This document shows positions 35,130 through 42,254 of a stretch of DNA of 64,000 bases, one piece after another. Each line of letters opens with the position of its first letter. Within the stretch, counting starts at the first letter, position 1. The stretch comes from Deltaproteobacteria bacterium (GTDB taxonomy: Bacteria > Myxococcota_A > Polyangia > Polyangiales > Ga0077539). The DNA lies in the NCBI GenBank assembly GCA_016218725.1, contig JACRDB010000013.1, forward strand, positions 1 to 64,000, written 5' to 3'. Under the pieces are notes generated by a model. It worked only from the letters and a program-made list of their open reading frames with translations, was not told the origin of the DNA and ran no database searches. A program made the position numbers and the translations under genes.

Positions 35130-35506
35130 GCGCCGACGGGACGCTGTACGTGGGGGTGCTGCGGCTGCGGCTGCACCTCCCCAACGCCCACTCCCTCAAG
35201 GACCGCCGCGCGCTCGTGCGGCGGGCCCTGGACCGCCTGCGGTCGAGGCTGCCGGTGAGCGCCGCGGAGGTGGGCCCGAGCGAGCGCTGGCAGAGCGCCA
35301 CGCTGGGCGTGGTGACCGTCTCCGGAGACCGGGCGGTGGTGCAGGAGGCCCTGGACCGCGCCACGGCGCTGGTGGCCTCGGCGCTGGCGGGCGAGGCGCT
35401 GGTGGTGGGCCGCGCGGTGGACCTCCAGACCCACGACGCGCTGGGCCCCTTCGGGGTGGAGGCCTCGCTCCTGGAGAAGACCGGTCATGGCGAAGACGAA
35501 GCGTGA
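35126..35506 (+). CDS. DUF503 (YlxP-like) protein
   Basis: A 126-residue protein of the DUF503 family, recognised by VGVLRLRLHLPNAHSLKDRRALVRR and SAAEVGPSERWQSATLGVVTVS, matching the family pattern with SLKxKR and WQRAxLGxAxVS. Typically sits between infB and rbfA, as here. GTG start in GTGA overlap; the 3' end overlaps rbfA by 20 bases. Role in ribosome biology is presumed from this conserved location. Confidence 0.9.
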   Translation: MSADGTLYVGVLRLRLHLPNAHSLKDRRALVRRALDRLRSRLPVSAAEVGPSERWQSATLGVVTVSGDRAVVQEALDRATALVASALAGEALVVGRAVDLQTHDALGPFGVEASLLEKTGHGEDEA

Positions 35507-35942
35507 GCACCGCCCCGCGCGGGCGGCCCAGCGGGTGCGCGAGGAGCTCGCCCGGCTCCTGGGCCAGGAGCTCGGCGACCCGAGGCTCTCCGCGGTGCTC
35601 ATTTCCCATGTAGAAATGACCGAGGACCTGTCCCTGGCCCGGGTGCTCTTCGTGGTGACCGACGGCGCCGAGGCCACGGCGAAGGGCGCGATGGTCGTGC
35701 TCCGGAAGCTGGAGCCCATGCTCCGGGCGAAGCTCGCCCCGCGGCTGGCCATGCGCCGGGTGCCCGCGCTGCGCTTCGAGCCGGACACGAACCGCGAGGA
35801 GACCGCGAAGCTGGAGAGGCTCCTGCACGAGGTGGGCGAGGACCTCAAGGCCCGCCCCGAGGAGCCCTCGGCACCCGAGGAGCCCGCGGTCCCGCCGGAG
35901 GGAGCGGCCTCCCCGGCCCCGGACGCCGCGCCCGAGGGATGA
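35487..35942 (+). CDS. rbfA: Ribosome-binding factor A
   Basis: A 151-residue RbfA, KH-fold 30S maturation factor needed for 16S 5' processing and cold adaptation. Matches include RAAQRVREELARLLGQELGDPRL, VEMTEDLSLARVLF and MRRVPALRFEPD. The C-terminal 30 residues are a Pro/Glu-rich extension beyond the usual family length of about 120. An inverted repeat of AT-rich codons (35599-35619) lies inside the gene. ATG overlaps truB start (ATGA). Confidence 0.93.
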   Translation: MAKTKREHRPARAAQRVREELARLLGQELGDPRLSAVLISHVEMTEDLSLARVLFVVTDGAEATAKGAMVVLRKLEPMLRAKLAPRLAMRRVPALRFEPDTNREETAKLERLLHEVGEDLKARPEEPSAPEEPAVPPEGAASPAPDAAPEG

Positions 35943-36847
35943 GCCAGGCCGTGGATGCCTCGCCCGAAGGGCTCCTCCGGGTGGACAAGCGCGGGGGGGT
36001 GACCTCGCACGACATCGTCGCGGAGGTGCGGAAGTGCCTTGGGACCCGCGCGGTGGGCCACGCGGGCACGCTGGACCCGCTGGCCACGGGGCTCCTGGTG
36101 GTGCTGGTGGGGCGCGCGACGAGGCTCTCGGCGCACCTGACGGCGGGGGACAAGCGCTACCTGGCCACGGTGCGCTTCCACAGCGCCACGGACACGCTGG
36201 ACGCGGACGGGAGGGTGGTGGCCTCGCGCCCCGAGGGGACGCCCGCGCCCGCGCGAGAGGCGGTGGAGCGGGCGCTTGCGGGGCTCCTCGGGCCCCTGGA
36301 GCAGGTGCCCCCGGCGGTGAGCGCGATCAAGGTGGGGGGCGTCCCCATGCACGAGCGCGTGCGCCGCGGCGAGGAGGTGGCGCTCGCGGCGCGGGCGGTG
36401 ACGCTCCACGAGGCCGCGGTGCTGGCGCAGCGGGGCCTGGACGTGGACCTCGCGGTGCATTGCAGCAAGGGGTTCTACGTGCGCTCGCTGGCGCGGGACC
36501 TGGCGGGGGCCCTGGGCACCCTCGGGCACCTGGTGGCGCTGCGCCGGGTGGCGTCGGGCGCCCTCACGGTGGACGGCGCGGTGGACGGGGCCGTCCTGGC
36601 GAGGGCCCGGGGCGGCGACGCCGAGGCGCTGGGCGCGGTGCGGCGAGCGCTGGAGCCGCTGGGGTCCCTGGGGCGCTACCTCCCGACGGTGACCGTGGAC
36701 GCGGCGGCGGCCGAGGCGCTGTCGCACGGGCGCAAGGTGCCCCTGGAGGGGGTCCAGGGAGAGCGCCTGGTGTACGGCCCGGGCGGGGCCGTGGTGTGCC
36801 TCGGGGTGTGCGAGGGCGGGGTGCTGTCGGTGCTTCGGGGGTTCTAG
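35939..36847 (+). CDS. truB: tRNA pseudouridine(55) synthase TruB
   Basis: A 302-residue TruB, which makes Psi55 in the T-loop of tRNA. Visible are LLRVDKRGGVTSHDIV, the catalytic motif VGHAGTLDPLATGLLV containing the nucleophile Asp, the Tyr-containing DKRYLATVRFHSATDTLDADG and SKGFYVRSLARDLA. The C-terminal PUA-type region is short. ATG in ATGA overlap with rbfA. Last gene of the operon; its TAG stop is inside a hairpin. Confidence 0.95.
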   Translation: MSQAVDASPEGLLRVDKRGGVTSHDIVAEVRKCLGTRAVGHAGTLDPLATGLLVVLVGRATRLSAHLTAGDKRYLATVRFHSATDTLDADGRVVASRPEGTPAPAREAVERALAGLLGPLEQVPPAVSAIKVGGVPMHERVRRGEEVALAARAVTLHEAAVLAQRGLDVDLAVHCSKGFYVRSLARDLAGALGTLGHLVALRRVASGALTVDGAVDGAVLARARGGDAEALGAVRRALEPLGSLGRYLPTVTVDAAAAEALSHGRKVPLEGVQGERLVYGPGGAVVCLGVCEGGVLSVLRGF

Positions 36848-36861
36848 AGCGGCGCTCTAGA
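36843..36861. terminator. Symmetric hairpin containing both convergent stop codons
   Basis: tctagagc and gctctaga form an 8-bp perfect stem around a three-base loop (ggc), with a further G-C pair possible at 36841/36863 across a wobble. The TAG of truB (36845-36847) is in the left arm and the TAG of the convergent CorA gene (36857-36859, opposite strand) in the right arm. It probably acts as a shared bidirectional terminator, although no clear T-tract follows on either side. Confidence 0.6.
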
Positions 36862-37819
36862 GCCACCCCTGGCTGCGGAACCAGCGGAGCATGGCCACCG
36901 GGAGGGTGATGCACAGCACGACCACGAAGGCCAGGATCCAGCCCTGGTGGATGGGCAGGGCGTCGAAGTTCTGGCCGAAGAAGCCCGTGACGAAGGTCAG
37001 CGGCAGGAACACCGCGGACAGGATCGTCAGGCGCTTCATGATCTCGTTGGTGCGCTGGCCCACGGAGGAGAGGTAGGCGTCCAGGGCGTTGCCGAGGATG
37101 TCCCGGGCGGCGTCGATGGCCTCGGAGATGCGCACGAGGTGGTCGTACACGTCCCGGAAGTACACCGTGGTGCGCTCGTCGATGAAGGCGCTGCCGCGCT
37201 TGGCGAGGATGGCGAGCACGTCCCGCTGCGGGGACAGGGTCCTGCGCATGGTGATCAGCACGCGCTTGAGCTCGAAGATCCGGGAGAGGTCCCGGTGCTG
37301 GGCGCGGGCCAGGACGGCCTCTTCGATGTCGTCCAGGGCGTCGCTCACCAGGTCTACGTGCTGGAAGTCCAGGTCCACCATGGCGTCGAGGACCAGGTAA
37401 TAGAGGAAGTCCACGCCCCGACGGACCAGGGCGGGGTCCAGGCTCACGCGCTTGAAGACCGCGTCCAGGCCGGGCACCTCCTCGGCGTGGACCGTGACCA
37501 GGTAGTCCTTCCCGAGGAAGGCGTGGAGCTCCACGGGGGTGAGCTTCCGGGGGTCCTGGTCGGGGCACGCGAAGCCGTGGACCACCAGGAACAGGTGGTC
37601 GTCGAACTCCTCCAGCTTGGGGCGTTGATCAAAGTGCAGGCAGTCCTCGACGGACAGCGGGTGGAACCGGAAGTGTCGGGTGAGCACCTGGAGGTCCTCC
37701 TCGCCGTGGGCGGCGAGGTCTATCCAGCGGAGCTCCCCGGCGGCGGGCGGGGCGACGGCGTCGTCGCCCTCCAGGACCGTGACGGGCCCTTCCGGGCGGG
37801 AGGTGAGCACGCGGAACAT
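36857..37819 (-). CDS. corA: CorA family divalent cation transporter (GQN variant)
   Basis: A 320-residue CorA-type channel: long cytoplasmic domain with HPLSVEDCLHFDQRPKLEEF and a stalk helix, then two C-terminal membrane helices. The signature after helix 1 reads FFGQNF, that is G-Q-N in place of the canonical G-M-N of Mg2+ channels. The start at 37819 (MFRVLTSRP) is chosen over the in-frame extension to 37918. Divergent from the thiolase gene, convergent with truB. Transports Mg2+ or another divalent ion; ion preference with GQN is uncertain. Confidence 0.88.
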   Translation of the reverse strand: MFRVLTSRPEGPVTVLEGDDAVAPPAAGELRWIDLAAHGEEDLQVLTRHFRFHPLSVEDCLHFDQRPKLEEFDDHLFLVVHGFACPDQDPRKLTPVELHAFLGKDYLVTVHAEEVPGLDAVFKRVSLDPALVRRGVDFLYYLVLDAMVDLDFQHVDLVSDALDDIEEAVLARAQHRDLSRIFELKRVLITMRRTLSPQRDVLAILAKRGSAFIDERTTVYFRDVYDHLVRISEAIDAARDILGNALDAYLSSVGQRTNEIMKRLTILSAVFLPLTFVTGFFGQNFDALPIHQGWILAFVVVLCITLPVAMLRWFRSQGWL

Positions 37820-37929
37820 CGCCCGGGAGCATACACAACGGGGGCGCGGCTTGCGTGGGGACGAGGGAGACTCTAAGACTCTCAGGGCGCAGGGGCGCCC
37901 GCGGAGGGCGCACCCCACGCGGAGGAGCG

Positions 37930-39126
37930 ATGGCGGCCATGGCGAAGCGGGACGTGGTGATTCTCTCGGCGCGGCGGACGGCGTTCGGCGCGATGCAGGG
38001 CGCGGTCAAGGGCCTGAGCGCCACGGACCTGGCGGTGCACGCCTCCAAGGCCGCCCTGGCGGACAGCGGTGTGCCCGCGGAGGCCCTGGGGCACGTGGTC
38101 TTCGGGAACGTACAACAGACCTCGCCGGACGCCATCTACCTGGCGCGGCACGTGGGGCTCAAGGCGGGCCTCCCCGTGACCACGCCGGCGCTCACCGTGA
38201 ACCGGCTGTGCGGCTCCGGGTTCGAGGCGGTGGTGCAGGGCGCCTGCCAGCTCCTCCTCGGGGAGTGCGACGCGGTGCTGGTGGGCGGCACGGAGAACAT
38301 GTCCCAGGCGCCGCACGTGCTCCGCGGGGCGAGGGAGGGCTGGGCCTTCGGGCGCGCCCCGGCGGTGGAGGACACGCTCTGGAGCGCGCTGACGGACAGC
38401 TACTGCAACACCCCGATGGCCATCACCGCGGAGAACCTGGCGGTGAAGTACGGGATCACCCGGGAGGACTGTGACCGCTACGCGCTCGCGTCGCAGCAGC
38501 GCTGGGCGGCGGCGCAGGAGGCGCGGCGCTTCGCGGCGGAGGTGGTCCCGCTGGAGCTGCCCTCCAAGAAGGGGCCGGTGACCTTCTCGGCGGACGAGCA
38601 CCCGAGGCCCCAGAGCACGCTGGAGTCCCTGGCGAAGCTCCAGCCGGTGTTCAAGAAGGACGGGGTGGTCACCGCAGGCAACGCCTCGGGGATCTGCGAC
38701 GGGGCGGCGGCGCTGGTGCTCGCGGGCGGTGACTGGGCGCGGGAGCGCGGGCTCAAGGCCCTGGCGCGGGTGGTCGCCTGGGGCGTGGCGGGGGTGGAGC
38801 CCTCGCTCATGGGCATCGGCCCGGCCCCCGCGATCCGCCAGTGCCTCGCCCGGAGCGGGATGACCCTCGACCAGCTTGACCTGGTGGAGGTCAACGAGGC
38901 CTTCGCGCCGCAGTACCTGGCGGTGGAGAAGGAGCTTGGCCTGGACCGCGAGCGCACCAATGTAGACGGCGGCGCCATCGCGCTGGGGCACCCGCTGGGG
39001 GCCTCCGGGGCGCGCATCACGGCGCACCTGGTCCACGCGCTCCGGGCGCGCGGCAAGCGCTACGGGATGGGCAGCGCGTGCATCGGCGGCGGTCAGGGGA
39101 TCGCGGTGCTGGTCGAGGCGCTGTGA
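37930..39126 (+). CDS. Acetyl-CoA acetyltransferase / thiolase
   Basis: A 398-residue thiolase. The acyl-accepting Cys94 is in NRLCGSGFEA, the general base His in GHPLGASGAR, and the second Cys in ACIGGGQG near the C-terminus; all are intact. VNEAFAPQ matches the family motif. Degradative 3-ketoacyl-CoA thiolase and biosynthetic acetoacetyl-CoA thiolase cannot be separated by eye. ATG at 37930 with GGAGGAG just upstream; a second ATG at 37939 is possible. A CDGSH gene overlaps the stop. Confidence 0.92.
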   Translation: MAAMAKRDVVILSARRTAFGAMQGAVKGLSATDLAVHASKAALADSGVPAEALGHVVFGNVQQTSPDAIYLARHVGLKAGLPVTTPALTVNRLCGSGFEAVVQGACQLLLGECDAVLVGGTENMSQAPHVLRGAREGWAFGRAPAVEDTLWSALTDSYCNTPMAITAENLAVKYGITREDCDRYALASQQRWAAAQEARRFAAEVVPLELPSKKGPVTFSADEHPRPQSTLESLAKLQPVFKKDGVVTAGNASGICDGAAALVLAGGDWARERGLKALARVVAWGVAGVEPSLMGIGPAPAIRQCLARSGMTLDQLDLVEVNEAFAPQYLAVEKELGLDRERTNVDGGAIALGHPLGASGARITAHLVHALRARGKRYGMGSACIGGGQGIAVLVEAL

Positions 39127-39350
39127 CCCGGAGCGCGCCGCCGGAGGGGCCCAGGCCCGCGCCGGAGCCCGGCGCGTCGGCCCCCTCCGCGGAGCCGCCC
39201 CTGCGCGGGGCGCGTTGCCATTGCGGGCTCTCCAAGCGGCTCCCGTTGTGTGACGGGACCCACTCGGTGCTGGGCCACGGGTCCGCGCCGGCGCCGGGCG
39301 GGCCGTGCCCCGTGGAGGTCACCATACGGAAGCGCCGCGGGCCGGCTTGA
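39123..39350 (+). CDS. CDGSH-type iron-sulfur protein
   Basis: A 75-residue protein with the motif CHCGLSKRLPLCDGTH, the CxC...Px-CDG-(S/T)H arrangement of CDGSH 2Fe-2S proteins: three cysteines and one histidine as cluster ligands. No membrane helix, so a soluble prokaryotic version. The N-terminal 30 residues are Pro/Ala-rich. The GTG start overlaps the thiolase stop (GTGA), indicating coupled expression. Confidence 0.85.
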   Translation: MTRSAPPEGPRPAPEPGASAPSAEPPLRGARCHCGLSKRLPLCDGTHSVLGHGSAPAPGGPCPVEVTIRKRRGPA

Positions 39351-39449
39351 AGGGCGCGCGGGTCACGCCCCGCGGAGGGACTCCCGCGGCGCTGGAACCT
39401 GTGCGATCTTCAGGGGCCCGACGCTCCCTGGCTACAGGAAGGTGCAACC

Positions 39450-40073
39450 ATGCAACGACGTCCCACCGCGGCCCGGCAGTGTCTCGCGCTCCCCGGCCTT
39501 GGCGCGCTGCTGGGTAGCGGCGTCCTTGAGGGGTGCTCGCGGCCCGTGGCCGAGGCCGCCACGGACGCGGGCCCCCGGCGAGCGCCCCGGCGCGACGCGA
39601 GCGCGACCACGGCGGCGACCGACGCCCAGGCGTCACCACCGTCACCGCACACCCCGCTGCCGCCCGGCGGCCTCGGGCAGCTCGTGGGCATCGGCACGCC
39701 GATGCACATCTCCGGCGGGCCCATGAACGTGACGCCCGTGGGACCGCCGCAGGGCACGGTCCGGGTGACGACGGTCACCACTACCGGGCCGCTGACGCAG
39801 GAGGATGCGCGGCGGGTCGCGCTGCGGCACCTCACCCACGCGAGGCAGTGCTACGCCGCCGTCCACGGCGTCGGACGCGGCGGGGTGGTGGTGCGCTACG
39901 CGGTCGCTCAGGACGGCACCGTGGCCAGCGCCGTCGTGCGCGCGGCGTCGTTCCCCACGGCCAGCGTGGTGGAGTGCCTGCGGACGGAGGTCGCCACCTG
40001 GCGCTTCCCGCCGCGCAGGGACCAGGCGCCCGTGTCCGCGGAGGTCACCTTCGGGCTCTCCCCCGGGGCGTAG
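39450..40073 (+). CDS. AgmX/PglI C-terminal domain lipoprotein
   Basis: A 207-residue predicted lipoprotein. The N-terminus (LPGLGALLGSGVLEGC, cysteine at 29) is a lipoprotein signal, followed by a Pro/Thr/Ala linker and a TonB-like C-terminal domain of the AgmX/PglI type: ARQCYAA, GGVVVRYAVAQDGTVASAVVR, VVECLRTEVATWRFPP. The paired Cys (CYA and ECL) are typical. AgmX and PglI are gliding-motility/envelope proteins of myxobacteria. Preceded by a ribosome site (caggaagg). Monocistronic. Confidence 0.85.
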   Translation: MQRRPTAARQCLALPGLGALLGSGVLEGCSRPVAEAATDAGPRRAPRRDASATTAATDAQASPPSPHTPLPPGGLGQLVGIGTPMHISGGPMNVTPVGPPQGTVRVTTVTTTGPLTQEDARRVALRHLTHARQCYAAVHGVGRGGVVVRYAVAQDGTVASAVVRAASFPTASVVECLRTEVATWRFPPRRDQAPVSAEVTFGLSPGA

Positions 40074-40448
40074 CGCACCGATCAGGGGAGCCCATCTGCG
40101 GGCTCCCGGCGACAGTCGTGCTGGCCCACGGGATCCGTCGCCGCCCCCCACGAGAAGACCACTCCGGCGAACCACCCCACGCTCCCACCCCCGAGGAGAG
40201 CCCCGTCACCCCCAGGAGCCCGTCGGGGTCCCTCGCGCCGGAGTCGACTCCACCCTGCGACCCTACGGGAGAGCCTCCGGGAGGAATCGGCTCCCCCTCG
40301 ACGGCCTCCCGACCCTCCGCGGCCAGGGTGGTCTCTCAAGAAAATGCGTCCGACCCGCAACCAGTGCCTCCCTCGCCGCGACAACGGGGGCGTGCGACGA
40401 CGACCACGCGGAATTCACCGCCCCGGACGGCGCACGCCGGTACCCGCC
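40074..40448. other. Intergenic region without convincing gene
   Basis: This 375-bp stretch lies between the AgmX/PglI-like lipoprotein and the unknown gene starting at 40449. It carries short open frames on both strands but no ribosome site or motif I can support. Proline-rich GC-dense text dominates up to 40330 and a slightly less GC-rich part with gaattcacc follows near 40410. It presumably holds the promoter of the next gene. Confidence 0.5.
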
Positions 40449-41438
40449 ATGAACCACTCACGCCATCATTCACCCACCGCCAGGACGCCCCAGGGCGTCC
40501 GCCCCGCCGCGTCGCAGGCGTCCGCCGCGCGAGGGGAGCCACCGAAGCCCTACGACGCCGTCGATCTGGCCCTCGCGGAGCTCCCCCGCGAGTCCATGGA
40601 CCAGAAGCTCCGCCGGCTCCTCCCGGTGGCCCTGGCTCTGGACCCGGCCACGGTGGAGCCCTTCCGCTGGGACCCCATCGCCGTCTATCGGAACGCCAGC
40701 TCCGGCATGGAGCGCCTCGCCCCGCACCGGGAGCACCTCGCGACGGCGATGCCCGGCATCGACTGGGACGCCGCCTTCGAGGCCGGAGACGTCGCCGAGG
40801 CCCTGGTGGCCGCCTGCCGACGCCCCACCGTGTCCCCGGTCTCCGGCGCACGAAAAGAGGCCGTGCGGGCCGAGCTCCAGTCCCTCCGGGGTCCCGCCCT
40901 CCGCATCGCGAGGGCCCTGGCCGAGCTCGGTCACCTCCCCCTGGAGGCGGTCGAGCGCATCGAGGCCGGCTCCGGCTGGATCGACACGGGCCTCGATGGG
41001 ATCGCCCTCGCGGACCTGTTCGAGTCCCACCAGGAGGGCGTCGCCGGGATGCACCCCTTCACCGGCGAGGCCCTGGCCCGCATGCGCACCCTGGGCGAGT
41101 GGATCGTCCGGAACGTCTCCCCCGCGGGCGTCCGCGCCGCCGACGGCGCCGGGGAGCGGGCTGCCCGCGCCGAGCGCGACCGACTCTGGACGCTGCTCAC
41201 CCTGCGCTACCGGGACCTGCGCCGCGGGGGCTTCCTGGTGTTCGGCGACGGGCTCAACGACGCGCTGCCGCCGCTGCGCTCCTTCACCAAGCGCCGCAAG
41301 GCCGGAGAGCCCGAGAACCCTCCCGAGGCCCCCAGGACCGAGGCGCCCGGGGCGCCGAACCCTCCGCCGGGCGCCGCGATCCCCGCGGGTCTGCCCGCGC
41401 CCACCCCTCAGGTCCCCGGAGGCAGCGCCCCGCGGTAG
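40449..41438 (+). CDS. Conserved-looking protein of unknown function
   Basis: A 329-residue soluble protein without recognised motifs. The centre (about 40-260) is helical: DLALAELPRESMDQKLRRLL, AMPGIDWDAAFEAGDVAEAL, GPALRIARALAEL. The C-terminal 60 residues are Pro/Ala/Glu-rich and disordered. The ATG at 40449 is chosen because the in-frame upstream part is Arg-rich noise. Its 3' end overlaps the convergent SDR gene by 31 bases. Confidence 0.65.
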   Translation: MNHSRHHSPTARTPQGVRPAASQASAARGEPPKPYDAVDLALAELPRESMDQKLRRLLPVALALDPATVEPFRWDPIAVYRNASSGMERLAPHREHLATAMPGIDWDAAFEAGDVAEALVAACRRPTVSPVSGARKEAVRAELQSLRGPALRIARALAELGHLPLEAVERIEAGSGWIDTGLDGIALADLFESHQEGVAGMHPFTGEALARMRTLGEWIVRNVSPAGVRAADGAGERAARAERDRLWTLLTLRYRDLRRGGFLVFGDGLNDALPPLRSFTKRRKAGEPENPPEAPRTEAPGAPNPPPGAAIPAGLPAPTPQVPGGSAPR

Positions 41439-42229
41439 ATCCGCTCGGTCATCGCCGCGGCGGCGGTTCGTGGGAGGAAGCGCAGCAGGAAATCACTCAA
41501 CTGGTTGAGCGCCCCAGGTACCACGAAGCGCCGCCGCGCCAGGAAGCCCCCCAGGGCCACCCTGGCGCACTCGTCGGCGTCCATCATGCCCATGTCTCCC
41601 TTCTTGAACTTGCGCGCCGTGCCGGATTTCTGGCCCATCTCCGTGGCGATCCCGCCGGGGACGAACACCGTCACCCCCACCCCGCGCGCCCCGAGCTCCT
41701 GCCCGAGGGCCACGCCGTACCCGTTCAAGAACGCCTTGGTGCCCCCGTACGCCGCCTGGTACGTCATGGGCATGGTGCCCGCCAGGCTCGACACCAGCAT
41801 CACGCCCCCGCCGCCCCCCGCGTCCGGCTCCAGCAGGTGCGCCGCGAAGCGCTGCGCCAGGTAGAACACGCTCGTCACGTTCGTCGCCAGGAGCTTCTCG
41901 AAGTCCTCGAAGCCGAGCCCCAGCGAGGGACCGAAATACGACACCCCCGCGTTCAAGATCGCCGCGTGGATCCGCCGCCCCCGGGTGCTCTCTTCAAACA
42001 CCCGGGTCACGTCCTCGGGCCTCGTCAGGTCCGCCGGGAGGCACTGCACCTCCACCTTGTGCTCGCGCCGGAGCTCCTCGGCCAGCGCCTCCAAGCGGTC
42101 CTGGCGCCGCGCCACAAGCACCAGGTTGCCCCTGTGCTCCCTGGCCACCAGCCTCGCCAGCTCCAGCCCCAGCCCCGACGAGGCCCCGGTCACCAGCGTG
42201 TACTTCCCACCGAGCTCCAGCCGCTTCAT
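41408..42229 (-). CDS. Short-chain dehydrogenase/reductase
   Basis: A 273-residue classical SDR. NAD(P)-binding TGASSGLG (14-21), NAG at 93-95, catalytic Asn117, Ser147/148 and Y161xxxK165 (YGGTK). The Arg-rich beta2-end (ARRQDRLEAL) favours NADP(H). C-terminal length matches ketoacyl/ketosphinganine reductase-type SDRs. It is 25 bases downstream of the sphingosine-phosphate-lyase-like gene and likely in the same transcript; a role in sphingoid or long-chain lipid reduction is an attractive but unproven reading. Its 3' end overlaps the opposing gene. Confidence 0.88.
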   Translation of the reverse strand: MKRLELGGKYTLVTGASSGLGLELARLVAREHRGNLVLVARRQDRLEALAEELRREHKVEVQCLPADLTRPEDVTRVFEESTRGRRIHAAILNAGVSYFGPSLGLGFEDFEKLLATNVTSVFYLAQRFAAHLLEPDAGGGGGVMLVSSLAGTMPMTYQAAYGGTKAFLNGYGVALGQELGARGVGVTVFVPGGIATEMGQKSGTARKFKKGDMGMMDADECARVALGGFLARRRFVVPGALNQLSDFLLRFLPRTAAAAMTERIYRGALPPGT

Positions 42230-42254
42230 TGGACTCTACCTTTCTGTGAGCGCT

